Below, piece after piece: positions 48,239-59,940 of a stretch of 64,000 bases of DNA. The notes under the pieces are model-generated. The model made no database searches. It saw only the letters and a program-made list of their open reading frames with translations, and was not told where the DNA came from. This DNA comes from Sipunculus nudus (Eukaryota; Annelida; Sipuncula; Golfingiida; Sipunculidae): the NCBI GenBank assembly GCA_026874595.1, contig CM049310.1, positions 53,086,558-53,150,557 of the forward strand, read 5' to 3'. The first letter of the stretch is position 1; every line of letters starts with the position of its first letter. A program made the translations under genes and the position numbers.

Positions 48239-49912
48239 GATGGTAAAATGTAGCATTTTAGCATGTTAGCATGTGAGGATAACTAGAAATGAAAGACGTT
48301 AGCGTGTTAGAAAAAATAAGAAATGTAAGATGTTAGCATGTTAGGAAAACAAGAAATGTAAGATGTTAGCATGATAGGAAAACTAGAAATGTAAGATGTC
48401 AGCATGTTAGAAAAACTAGAATGTAAGCTGTCAGCATGTTAGGAAAACTAGAAATGTAAGATGCCAGCATGTAAGGAAAACTAGAAATGTAAGATGTTAG
48501 CATGTTAGGAAAACTAGAAATGTAAGGTGTTAGCATGTTAGGAAAAATAGAAATGTAAGACGTTAGCATGTTAGGAAAACTAGAAATGTAAGATGTTAGC
48601 ATGTTAGGAAAACTAGAAATGTAAGACGTTAGCATTTTAGGAAAACTAGAAATGTAAGGTGTTAGCATGTTAGGAAAAATAGAAATGTAAGACGTTAGCA
48701 TGTTAGGAAAACTAGAAATGTAAGATGTTAGCATGTTAGGAAAACTAGAAATGTAAGACGTTAGCATGTTAGGAAAACAAGAAATGTAAGATGTTAGCAA
48801 TTGAGGAAAACTAGTAATGCAAGATGTTAGCATGTTCGGAAAACTAGAAATGTAAGGTGTTAGTCTGTTAGGAAAACAAGAAATGTTAGGTGTTAGCATG
48901 TTAGGAAAACTAGAAATGTAAGATGTTAGCATTTGAGGAAAACTAGTAATGTAAGATGTTAGCATGTTAGGAAAACTAGAAATGTAAGATGTTAGCATTT
49001 GAGGAAAACTAGTAATGTAAGATGTTAGCATGTTAGGAAAACTATAAATGTAAGTTGTTAGCATGTTAGGAAAACTAGAAATGTAAGATGTTAGCAATTG
49101 AGGAAAACTAGAAATGTAAGATGTTAGCATTTGAGGAAAGCTAGAAATGTAAGATGTTAGCAATTGAGGAAAACTAAAATGTAAGGTGTTAGCAATTGAG
49201 GAAAACTAGAAATGTAAGATGTTAGCATTTGAGGAGGTCTAGTAATGTAAGTTGTTAGCATGTTAGGAAAACTAGAAATGTTAGATGATAGCATGTTAGG
49301 AAAACTAGAAATGTAAGGTGTTAGCAATTGAGGAAAACTAGAAATGTAAGATGTCAGCAATTGAGGAAAACTAGAAATGTAAGATGTTAGCAATTGAGGA
49401 AAACTAGAAATGTAAGATGTTAGCAATTGAGGAAAACTATAAATGTAAGATGTTAGCATGTTAGGAAAACTAGAAATGTAAGGTGTTAGCAATTGAGGAA
49501 AACTAGAAATGTAAGATGATAACAATTGAGGAAAACTAGAAATGTAAGATGTCAGCAATTGAGGAAAACTAGAAATGTAAGATGTTAGCATTTGAGGAAG
49601 TCTATTAATGTAAGTTGTTAGCATGTTAGAAAAACTAGAAATGTAAGGTGTTAGTCTGTTAGGAAAACAAGAAATGTTAGGTGTTAGCATGTTAGGAAAA
49701 CTAGAAATGTAAGATGTTAGCATTTGAGGAAAACTAGAAATGTAAGATGTTAGCAATTGAGGAAAACTAGAAATGTAAGATGTTAGCAATTGAGGAAAAC
49801 TAGAAATGTAAGATGTTAGCATTTGAGGAGGTCTAGTAATGTAAGTTGTTAGCATGTTAGAAAAACTAGAAATGTAAGGTGTAAGCCTGTTAAGAAAACT
49901 AGAAATGTAAGG
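48239..49912. repeat. 33 bp minisatellite, about 50 copies
   Basis: Tandem units of the form ATGTAAGATGTTAGCATGTT-AGGAAAACTAGAA. Variants carry GCAATTGAGG or GCATTTGAGG in the middle. The GCATGTTAGG type dominates the first half and the GCAATTGAGG type the second. A four-unit block (132 bp) is repeated at about 48524 and 48656. A variant block with GTTAGTCTGTTAGG occurs at about 48857 and 49647. Because 33 is a multiple of three and the unit lacks stops on the minus strand, frames of 254 and 232 codons appear with an 11-residue period (MLTSYISSFPN); single-base losses near 48420 and 49170 break them. Confidence 0.95.
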
Positions 49913-52370
49913 ATTGGCCGACTATCTACCGACGGGGGTACATTGTCGTGTAGTGTGACACCCCAAGCGACGCGATTTTGTCAGTATCGGCGTGAAAATT
50001 CGCCGCCGCATAGAGTCTGGCACTGTCAAAAAAAAATCTGCCGATTATATCGAGAGATTAGCAAAATCCCGTAGTGAGCCAATGTGTGCGACAAAGTCGG
50101 ATAATTTTTGTTTGTTTTGGTTGGACCAGAATGCACATATCTGCCGTACTCTCTATCCATCATTGTAAATTCATTTTTGTTGGACCCGATCACTGCCAAG
50201 GGGCGTCAATTCAGGCTGGGAGGAGGTATATATCCCTTACTAATTGACAAGGCGCATGGTCAATGTAACCATGTATTGATAATTAAAATTATACACTTTG
50301 GTTCCATTTCTTAATCAACTATGAAATATTATATATCTATAAATCTTTTAGAATTTATATATACTGGAAACATGATATCTCACTCTTTTAAACCTTATAC
50401 ACCGACAATAATATATTTATATATAAAGCCGCTGTCTTTAGATGTTTTGTAGGAAATATTAAGTAAGGCCTGATATACCTTAGATCAAAGGTCACTACCA
50501 GGATATTTGAATATTATCCCGATGACGTATTGCTATTGAAATATTTCCTTACAAATAAAAGTGCTGAACACGGTCATAATAATCAATCAATAATATTTAC
50601 TCCTTTCATCTTATGATAACTGCATGAAGATCAAGTGCCAAGTAAACAGTACCACTCTTTAATAACGGCAGGCTTGCGATGTGGTACACGGCTGTAATTG
50701 TACACACTATCTATACCTACCTGTGCTAAATCGCACTCCATACAAAATTCTCTAATTTCAATGTTATTTGCATATGAAAGGCTTTAATTTTAAATTGTCT
50801 TTTTGATTACTGTAATCAAAAAGTAGGTATACTTGAAATAAACTGATATGCCTACACGTTCAATGTGACATTATAGTTAACATGAAAAAGAATTATTAAC
50901 AATAATAATATTTATAGTTTATATATTATATAGAAAACACTCCCTTTTCCAATAGATTTAATACAATGAACACAATGATACCACATATCAGAATTTATTG
51001 CAATATGATTTTTTTATAAGCAAACTGAGCTGCAAATAAAATTGCCTAACTTCGGCTTAATGAAATATCGGCGGCGTCTCCTGATCAACTCGGCTCGATC
51101 TCAACTCGGCTGGTGGCATCGCAAAGGCGACGGCCCCAGGCTCTAGTCTATGAAGAACCTCTGAGCTGCATTTCGGTTATTTCATTTAAGGATTCCCATC
51201 TCGATTTACTGATAGTTATTTAGGTTTATGTTTCGGACTAGTTTTTTTCAGTATTCTGTAATTATTTATTTGGGAAAAGGCGTCCCTTCACGTATGTAAA
51301 AATGGTCTTTGTTTTACTAATAAAGAAACATAACGAAAAATACTATAATGATCAATAACAAAATGGGGTATTCCTAATGTCAGAGGTAACTTTTGCCCTC
51401 CACTCTCGCTACATACGATATAAAAACAAGAAAGATTGATCTGTGCAACAGACCTGGTTTGTGCTCTGCCTATCATGGAAGTGGCTTCCGGAAAAGTTTT
51501 GAGTACCAGTAGGGATAACCTAACAATACGGGAAGAAACATGTTGTTTTTTGAACATCACAAGTTCAAAGGTCAGAGTCACCGGAATATCCTACTGATTT
51601 ATATGCTGAACAGGAGTACAGTTTAATATATCTGATTTAATTATTCCTCTATTGCTTCACCGCTTCACCTTCACACTGGACTATCACTGATTAAAACCTT
51701 AACCTCTTAGTTCAGATGTTCACATACTGTTTTGGGTCTGTTCCTTCTGTCTCTGCATGTAATCACTGAGCCCACACTAGAGGTCTATGGGCCTTTCGCG
51801 GTGCCCTTCCTGACCTGTGAATATTCTAGTTGTAGCAGCAAACAACAGGAAACACAGTGAATCAATGTGAAGAAATGTAAACTTTGGAAAGAGACATGGA
51901 TAATTTAAAAAATATCTGATTCAGAATTCATGCTGATACAAGGTAACCTGATACTAAAGTATAAATTGAGCGAGAATGTTGGTTGGTTTCTTAATAATAT
52001 TCCAGATGGCTTTTACAGTAAATACCAGTTTGAGCTCTATTACCTTTATTACTCAAGTCATCAATATGTATGTCATGTTTGGTTTCTTCTTTGGTGGCTT
52101 GCTTTTTTATTCCGGAAGCACATATAGGATATTAAAACAAACTCTCGCGGAAAACGGTACAGAATAAACTAATTACCATTTTGACAAATAAACCTTTTCT
52201 TAACAAATATGATTACAATGATCTTCAACCAATGATCTTCAACCGTTCGTTAAAAAGTAAGGTTAGACACGACTTTCTCAGTTCGGGTTTTGAGCATTTA
52301 CCTGTCGAGCTTATGGAAGCCGGTGGTCACATGTGCACGGGTATCAACACATTAGCTAATAGTATATATA
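49913..52370. other. non-coding stretch, few features
   Basis: 49913-50060 is GC-richer, with short CGACG-type motifs like a transposon arm but no matching end. 51561-51580 holds an AAGTTCAAAGGTCAGAGTCA half-site cluster, possibly a decayed member of the AGGTCA-type repeat family. A 63-codon hydrophobic frame (51976-52167) is not recognised. Confidence 0.35.
50799..50823. repeat. 25 bp perfect palindrome
   Basis: CTTTTTGATTAC and GTAATCAAAAAG are exact inverses around a single T. The core is shared with the hairpin at 20544-20573. Confidence 0.85.
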
Positions 52371-52510
52371 CAGTGGAACTTCCAAATAAGGGACACTGGC
52401 AAGAAGTCGGTTACTGATCGCAAAAGAGTCCCGTATAAGAGATGATCAAATCAAGGGATCGCGTCAAGTGCCTGCGTCAAGGTGTCCGCAACAGAATATG
52501 TAACCCTATA
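52371..52510. mobile_element. possible pogo-like or MITE end fragment
   Basis: Begins with CAGTGGAAC after TATATA, followed by AAATAAGGGACACTGG and later AAGGTGTCCGCAACAG. This resembles the CAGTGGAACCTC..GGACAC ends of some Tc1/pogo-type elements as remembered. No matching inverted end was found. Confidence 0.25.
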
Positions 52511-53424
52511 AATAAAAACACCGCCTGACCACCTTCCATAACCCTATTAGCAGAATCAGTAATCTTGGTCCTAGCCGAGTATTTCAGCACTTTCATTTTT
52601 GTTTTCCGACCAAAATAAGCGCCATCCTTTGGGGATAAACGAGCAGCAAGTAATTAATAGTAATCACTAATCAAAGATTACATGAGTTATCAAGCAGTGC
52701 AGACAATTTTATAATTATTAAGATAGCAAAAATACGTTAATACGTAAATACGTTAAGCCTATATCAGTTCAGAGCCTTTGCATGATGGCAGAAGATAGCG
52801 GATACCAGGTACTTGGATAATCTGTAAGAAGGTTTAATTAAGCACCCACAAGCACACATACCAACGTGACTGCCTTATCGGATGCCTTTTGTAGTAGTTC
52901 TTCGTTTTGAAGTTGTTCTATCTGGATATTTTATAAAGGAGGTCGTTTGTTGGACATATGGTTGGAAAATAACAGGACTTCTCTCAGACTTCAAAGCTGA
53001 ATTAACGTCCACCTGGAGGAACAAAGTATAAGAAATTTAGCGACATAATACCAGCTGCATTTTATATTCACTACTGCTGCGTCCCGAGGGATATTGTGCA
53101 GAGGGCCACGCTAAATGCTTTTAAACTATTATTATATGTTATTCAAATCAAAATAGTCATGGCATAAATATTGAAAAAGACTGTATGTACAGATACCAGG
53201 ATATTTCTCTTTATAACCGCAGGAATAGTTGATTTTCATCATCACCATAAGCTTATATGTAAGTCCTAAAATCCAATACGTCCAATTATTTGAAACATAC
53301 ACATATGGTCCAATTGCAATGGCTCCCACTCCTAACGAAAGCTAAACCGTGGAAGTTAAGATTTATCTCTCATTTTTTTTATTTTGCATAATTATTTTAT
53401 AGTAGTTGCTCAAAATATGTTTAC
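52511..53424. other. non-coding stretch, nothing recognised
   Basis: AT-rich; short repeats of TACGTTAATACGTAAATACG near 52730-52755. No genes. Confidence 0.4.
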
Positions 53425-53554
53425 TGCTTGCCGAATCATTGATTTCGGCAAGCATATTGCTCCATCCTGTAAGCCTCATTGTATCTCATTGTCCCCTCTC
53501 TACATTCCATGATTTTGCAGCAATCACTTTGAAACATACAAACTTACAGAGTTA

Positions 53555-53556
<2 letters not shown>
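53425..53556. repeat. AGGTCA-type repeat, left part with terminal hairpin
   Basis: A perfect 11 bp stem (TGCTTGCCGAA, 53425-53435, and its inverse at 53444-53454) around an 8-base loop starts the unit. It is followed by a segment with TTTTGCAGCAATCACTTTGAAA, related to the 33-34 kb units. The unit is split from its right part (54423 onward) by (TA)n and the LTR-like copy. Confidence 0.55.

Positions 53557-53590
<34 letters not shown>
53557..53590. repeat. (AT)n microsatellite
   Basis: AT run directly before the 5' end of the LTR-like element. Confidence 0.95.
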
Positions 53591-53594
<4 letters not shown>

Positions 53595-54367
53595 ACGGTA
53601 CCTAATATTAACAGATCACGTATGCGTGATGAACACAAATTTTGTTACGGAGATAAAAACAAATCAGATTCTGTACGTAACACCTGGCAGCGTGAAATGT
53701 CTAGGGGAATGGATAAAGAAGTTAGTGGTTTTTTGTTACCAAATAATTATAATTTATTCTTAACACAACCCTAACAATATAATACACTAAACCAATACAG
53801 TTATACAGTTAAACAGCGGTACAGCAACAAGTCAATACAATCACATAGAAAATAATGTGCACAGTACCTGGATACCAACACCATCACAACGATAAGTCCT
53901 TTAAATGTAAACTCTCGGAGAATGACAGTCCTGTGGAAAATTCTTGCAACAACCCAGAAAGTAAACTGAAGTCCAAATTGCCGCATTCGTCATATAAGGT
54001 CCTGACACACGCTTTTGCGTCCGCTGGAATCTGCTCTGCTGTTCTCCTTGCCCTTCCGTTCTAAAACACAGCCCGTTATATACCTTCACACCTCAAGCCG
54101 AGAATTTTCCACTTCTCGAACAGTCTATAAGATCTTGCACAACACAGTCTACACGCGTTTCAGGAATTCTCCAGGAAAACAGCGCTGTGTATCTCCACAT
54201 ACCAGGCTCATCACGTGACCCATGATTAAGCGTGAAAACCCGAGGCTAAACATGACAACGAGAGTTCAACCAGTACGGATTAAACATAGAATGTAATACG
54301 CGGCCAGACACGAGTGCCACAACAGGAGTTACGCCCGTGTCACATAATAAAAAAAGCACCTGTAACA
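53591..54367 (+). mobile_element. solo-LTR-like element, copy 2
   Basis: 777 bp with TGTTACGGTACC at the start and GCACCTGTAACA at the end: TG..CA termini with a 6-base inverted match. A TTATATACC TATA-like box lies near 54076 and AATAAA at 54346-54351. It is clearly homologous to 6685-7424. With no internal region or second LTR, a solo LTR from LTR-LTR recombination is the favoured reading; a MITE is the alternative. (TA)n on both sides prevents recognition of a target duplication. Confidence 0.55.
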
Positions 54368-54369
54368 AT

Positions 54370-54422
<53 letters not shown>
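54368..54422. repeat. (TA)n microsatellite, interrupted
   Basis: TA-rich tract with a few A and T interruptions directly after the LTR-like element. Confidence 0.95.
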
Positions 54423-54620
54423 TCGCTTTTCTTTGAGGCCTATTTTTTTACAAAAAAAAGCCTAATTTTTGACAAAATCGGTAAAGGTCAATGTCAAGGT
54501 CATTGAAAAACCTTTAACATTTTCTTCTAATTGCAATTTGTACTATTTCTAACGAACATTAATATGCCCGATTTCATTCGAGGCCGCAATTTTACAGCAG
54601 CGGTTTAGACACTGATATAG
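54423..54620. repeat. AGGTCA-type repeat, right part
   Basis: GAGGCCTATTTTTT, then AAAGGTCAATGTCAAGGTCA at 54483-54502 and TTGAAAAAC. It parallels the 33300-33360 module. A later CAATTTTACAGCAGCGGTTT matches the ACAGTTTTACAGGAAT module. Confidence 0.55.
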
Positions 54621-55203
54621 ATCATAAATACCGCAAAAATATCTTGAAACCGTTTTTCTAGTTAAGGAAAATAACCAGTGTTGCACATCAGAAACTGTTA
54701 AATATTTGTTTGCCATACCTCCAAAATTATAAAGAATATCACAGTTTTATTTATCGCAGCATCTTAAACTAGGATCCGTGGGTTTATTTCTATGGACATG
54801 CAGCCTTATTCTCCGATAACCATGGTAACCTAGTTTAAGGTAAACTTGAAATTTAAAATATTAAGGTTAATTTTTCTGTTAGTTTATATAACTAGAGAGG
54901 TCTAATTTTTTGCATCAGTAGCATTATGTTAGTTAAGGTACACAATTTGAAGTCTCGTCAAATCTATCACAGATTGCCATCTAACTAGAAAAAGCAAAAC
55001 TTCGCCAGATCTCATTTTATTGATCTCTCTGTCATTTACAAACTGGATAGAGACCTTTACCTCGTGATTTCTGTTTGTTTGTCCATATTTTGTGAAGTTT
55101 TGCACAAGAAAATATCAAGCAGTATTCTCAAGGACCAAACAATAATAAGTTTACACCAAAATATTAAATGGTTTCAAGTAATGCTCAAACGATTACCACT
55201 CAC
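54621..55203. other. non-coding stretch, nothing recognised
   Basis: AT-rich DNA with no recognised features. Confidence 0.4.
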
Positions 55204-55480
55204 CTGAACAGCTCTATGGAACAATATAAAGGTTTGAAAAGCTGAAAGCTGGTGTCTGACTGGAAAACAATTTTTTTTCTGGTCACAGAGATATAGATCG
55301 ACGTTTTGGGAAATAAAAGCAGAGACTTCTGTTTATTCACTCGATTGCCTATGGCTTTTTTGGCTGAACAGTTGGTCAGGGTAGATGACTGTATATTGGC
55401 AGCTGCGTCAGATGGCTTGAGGAATAAGCAAACTGGGTAACCAAGCACGTAAAACCTGGCTTTGTTGAAATGGCTGTTTT
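55204..55480 (-). CDS. candidate internal exon with strong splice sites, product unknown
   Basis: On the minus strand the acceptor TATTTTCTTTTCAG and the donor CTGTTCAG|GTGAGT are both close to consensus. The 277 bases between are open in one frame (ENSHFNKARFYVLGYPVCLF at the start, SIELF at the end), entering in phase 1 and leaving in phase 2. The peptide is basic in the middle (CSAKKAIGNRVNKQKS). No family is recognised and no partner exon is proven. It could equally be an exon of a long non-coding RNA. Confidence 0.4.
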
Positions 55481-58238
55481 CTGAAAAGAAAATAATCCTA
55501 AAATTATAAATAAGTAAATGCTTCAATCGAAATATTTGAACTAACTTTTGTAATTGTAAAACGGCCTCTTCATATATTCAATGACACATGAAAATTTAAA
55601 GGCTGAACAAAAATGAAAGTAAATTTTGTAAAGATAACTGAAAGTCTTGTCCTTTGGTGTTTTAGGTTATAATATATGTCTTTCTATGATGAATGAAAAA
55701 CTTTGTTACTTGATTGAATAGTACTGGCTCATACTGTTATGGATATGTTGTTTAAAGAAATAAAATGATAAGCAAAAAGAGCACTCTCACAATCCGACCG
55801 CGATAAAGGCAAAGAAATTAGATTTTCTAATATCTTAACGATCTAGTAAATCTTGTATAAAACCCATACACTAGGAGAAAGAGGTATAAGCAATTATCTT
55901 AAATCAAGTTCATTGCAACAAAAAGGCAAAGAAAGACAGATACACGGGCAGATGACTTTGAACTTTCGTGGGATAGTTGCACACCTGTTGACTGCCCCTT
56001 TTTGTTTGATGTCAGTTGAACAGTAAACATGAATGGCAGATTACTCCGCATTTAGAATCCGTCCGCAGCCAGACAGCTGCCGGTGTTTCCACGGCCTTTG
56101 AGATTACTTTAACCAGTACCAGACGGAATTATAATCACAACAGATGCATCCATCCTTTTTTACTAGAAGTGAACCAAACAACCATCATGAATGTTTTGTT
56201 TTGCGAACGGCAAATAATATTATCAAATATACATGTTTAAAGCCCGGTAATTTAATAACGCCACTCTGTGCTTGGAAAAAGGATATGTTGTTTGACGTCT
56301 CCATAAGCGCAGACACTTTATTGCGTCCCGTTAAGGGCAAATACAACCAACTCTCGGTACACGTATTTTGTGTCTTAGATTTATGATGCAAAACAGGCAT
56401 TAGCAGGTCCTGTTCAGCTAACGTGATCACCCTTATATTCTTTTTCCTAACATTGACCGTGTTGTCTTATTCTTCTTTTTTATGTTTCACAATCAATCTC
56501 AAACCATCTGCTAGGTAAGATAGAACCAAGCACTTATCAGAGTGTTATTGATACAACACAGAGCGCGTGTTTTTACAAGGGTTGAGCCATTTTAAACAAT
56601 GACTCTCCATTGTTTTCAGGATTAGCTCATGTAATGTTTTGTAAACCAAGAACATTTATTCCGTAAAAACAATTAAGCTATGCGCTCCCTACGACGCACG
56701 TCTAAATAGATTTGTTAAAACCACTGACGTTAATGACCTCTGTGCATTAGGGGTGCCTTATTGGCCAACTTATTTCTCTATCTGAAACAATCGACCCATA
56801 GAAAATTTTCTCCTTTTTTATATGTGCCAGGCCGGGGAGATGATTGTTCATTTATACAAACAGCCCACGGTCTCCAGCTCATAGTCAATTGTAGTAAATT
56901 ACAAAAGAATGACAAATGTTTCTGGAAGATTAAGCCGTGATTTTGAGTGACACTTAGCTCGTGGCGTGATTAAAGAAAGAGAAGAGCAAAAGCAATCATA
57001 ACTGGCTTTTGCGCCTTGATTTGATTTCTAAGGAGAGCGAAATTGTTGAGTTATATGGACACTTTTTCGTAACACCACCTGTTAGTCGGAAGATCCACTA
57101 CGAAGAATAAAATTGTAGGTGTCTAGATTATTTACTTCTATGACTTTACAGTTAATAATAGAGATTTTATAATATGTGCTATACTTTCTGTATTGTGTAA
57201 GCATTTTTTTAACAATACAACCGGAATTTAAGGATGGGAAGTAATAAAGCTGTACTTTTTTCTGCATATACAAATCGTCGAACTATTGATCAACCAAATA
57301 TTAAGCATTGAGAGTAATATATAGATACATGTGCTGCTTTTACGATAAGGTATCGAATCATAGATGGAAGGGATATCTGCTTTCCCGGTTACCGTGAACC
57401 ACACCATCGTTACACGAACCACAATTATTTGTTCCCCGCGGGTATTTTCTGTCTTATAATAAATGTCAAGCATAACCTGCAGCTAACAATTTTAGCTATC
57501 TCATGCAGCTGTGCTGGCGGGTTTTAGTGTTTTCCAGTTGTTGTCAACATACCTTTCAAAACGTCTATATTTTACATTTTAAATATGTTTGCCCCCTTAT
57601 GATAATTAAGAAACACAGTTTCCATTTATTTCTGTTCTGGCCAATCTTCGCACATGCTAACTTCGACACTGCTACCCCTGCTTTTTTAGACTCATATTTT
57701 ACTCGATACTACAAGTTCTTTGTTTTTCTCTCAACTACTATCCCAGGATTGCCCATGACTAGCCATTTTCATTTAAATAATATAAAATATAAGCCATCTA
57801 CTCTACATCTCACATCGCTTAATGGACCTCCATATTTTCAATCTTTTCTCATGACGTGTATGAAAGTTATTTTCCTCGTCTCTTTCGTTTGTTGCTTACG
57901 ATTTTTTTTTTCAAAATGTTCATTTTGGTATAAATACTGTGTTTGGTTGCCAGTAAAAGCGCATTAATACCACTTGTTTTACGATATATTTTCCAAAAAG
58001 TCAAGTCGTTGGGTTTTGACATTACACACGTCAATTCTGCCATGACCAATGAGGAAAGTTCTAAAATGTGGCTGTCGATTGTATAAAGTCATAACGGATC
58101 CCTTTACAACCTCCCTTGTCAGATATAAATTCCAATAAACCATTTGAGCACCCATAGTCGATCGTGTACACGTTCCGGGAGCTTATGGAATGTAATCGTG
58201 ATAGTAGGTGATTTAAAAGTCTAAACCTTAAAATAATA
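55481..58238. other. non-coding stretch with a GC-balanced island
   Basis: Mostly AT-rich. About 56560-57060 is more balanced and contains GATTAAAG and TGACAAATG-like motifs, a possible regulatory element. The 154-codon frame at 57503-57967 is low in complexity (many F, S and H) and is not considered a gene. Confidence 0.4.
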
Positions 58239-58489
58239 CTATAAATAATTGTTTTTGTCAATCAATAAATCACCACGCTGATCTCCATCTTGGTCCATTA
58301 TATTCAACTTGATTATTGAATCCTCTTCTTGATCCATAAATGAGGCATGAGCCAACATCTTGATACATAAATCATCAAGTAATGATATATGTCGTGGAGA
58401 CATCGACATCAAGTGATGATATAATACATCGGAGATGTCACTTTCATTTAATGTTGAAAGTCTTCTTCTTCCATAGATTAGCCTCCTAA
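58239..58489 (-). CDS. candidate terminal exon, product unknown
   Basis: On the minus strand a good acceptor (ATATTTATTTTCAG) opens about 83 codons ending in TAG. The peptide starts RRLIYGRRRLSTLNESDISD and continues with a leucine-rich helical stretch and an acidic tail (MDQEEDS, MDQDGDQRGD). Composition looks protein-like, unlike the surrounding DNA. An in-frame ATG lies further upstream at 58658, but the intervening part is very AT-rich and reads like an intron. The family is not recognised; it could also be a fragment of a mobile-element gene. Confidence 0.4.
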
Positions 58490-59614
58490 CTGAAAATAAA
58501 TATTCCTGATTGTCAACGTAGAGATTTAAACGGGATTTATAATGGGATAAATGGTAAAGGTACGGTATGTATAAAATATGAAAAATATACATATAATATA
58601 CATTAAATATTATAGTAAAGAAATCATGATTCTCATTCGGAAGAAGCCCAAACTTCATGGATTCATCTATAGATTAAAAAGGCTTTTCGAGGAAAATGTC
58701 CCACTTCCCTTTAAGCCTGTACATTCTTTGTCAAGTCTGTATCATGTTGCTTATAATACGAACTACCTTCCTTGTTGACCTCTGCACCTGGCTGCCTTTT
58801 CCAGAGCGTTCTCTTGGGAATCGCATTCATTGCCAGCAGAGTCCCTGAAATTGCATACTCCCCGCCTTACCCAAAAGCAAAATGAGTAAGGTACAGGATG
58901 ACCCGTACATATTTGTCTATGCCAACCTGATATATATTATCTTTATAACTGGCCAAAACAGACAAACATTCTTACGCCTGTATGTGAACAAAACCTTCGA
59001 TGTCACTTACGACCTTAGTTCCTGTCGCATATTAAGCCCATTAGATTAATGATGTACCCGTTACCCATTTTTTACCATATTTTAGTAACGATTATATACA
59101 AATAGAAATTATGGTTTTCGTACCTTTTGGATTTATGTTAGGTCAGGTGAATTTGCATTAACAGGATAGACAAATGTTCAACGACTGGGGCATCATTAAA
59201 TATTTATGTACACATTTGGAACATCGCTTAGATAATAGCGTAGTTAAACCCAACGGACTTCTGAATTGTGGACATCAGGTACGGAATGCCAGGCGTTTAT
59301 CAAAGAAACAAGGTCAAATAGGTGTAGCACACATGCTGCTTATAAGCTTCGTTGAATAGATTTGATTATTTGTAATTCACAAAATCAAACCATGTCCAGT
59401 TAACTGCGATTTATTTTAAGTTTTATGCACTACGATAGCAGTAACTATATTTTTGAAGAGAATTCACATATTACATCTTGATGTAGTATATTCATAACAC
59501 AGTAGCCTGATCATTCTACTTTTTATTCTTAATTGGTACGCACTAATGTCATTCCGTGAAGTTAAGAGTGCGTCGAAGCATAAACAAATCAGACGCATCC
59601 TTCCGCCAGAGGTC
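58490..59614. other. non-coding stretch, nothing recognised
   Basis: No recognised gene. The frames at 58578-58778 and 59174-59359 are under 70 codons with no splice support. Confidence 0.4.
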
Positions 59615-59940
59615 GTTTCTACTCGATGATGTCAGTCTCATCCGACTTTACACTTTGCTTTCCTGGTCTTTCGGGGTTGTTCATTCTTGTAGCTATTCTC
59701 AGCTCCCTGTGGAGCATACAACCCAAGCAGCCATATCAGGCGCTAGAAGGTTATTTGTTCTACATTTGCCTTCTTCCCATGACCAGTACCCATTCACTAC
59801 TTGGTCGAGAGTGCCCAACCTTGTGGTAAAGACTTTGCCTGGGAGTCTTAGCGTAGACGGCGGTCAGAACGGGACGCGAACCCACAACCCTGCAGTCACT
59901 ATTCCAGCGCCCTTAACCATTACGCCACCGCGCTTTACAA
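59615..59940 (-). mobile_element. tRNA-derived SINE, family 2
   Basis: On the minus strand it begins GCGCGGTGGCGTAATGGTTA, with A box TGGCGTAATGG and B box GGTTCGCGTCC about 35 bases apart. This is followed by a SINE-like body (CCCAGGCAAAGTCTTTACC, then GAATGGGTACTGGTCATGGG). The 3' boundary is uncertain. The 129-codon forward frame at 59556-59945 is a by-product, including the NGTRTHNPAV read through the B box. Its body is unlike that of the SINEs at 1473 and 47939. Confidence 0.65.

Noticed and set aside
48399-49855. Minus-strand frames of 254 and 232 codons with an 11-residue repeat
   Set aside because: They follow directly from a stop-free 33 bp minisatellite. They are broken by single-base losses, and there is no start context, splice signal or non-repeat coding next to them.
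49913-50060. GC-richer patch as the end of a TIR element
   Set aside because: It has CGACG-type motifs and GTGTGACACCCC, but no inverted partner was found.
57503-57967. 154-codon plus-strand frame
   Set aside because: Low-complexity composition rich in F, S and H in an AT-rich stretch, with no domain, no promoter and no splice support.
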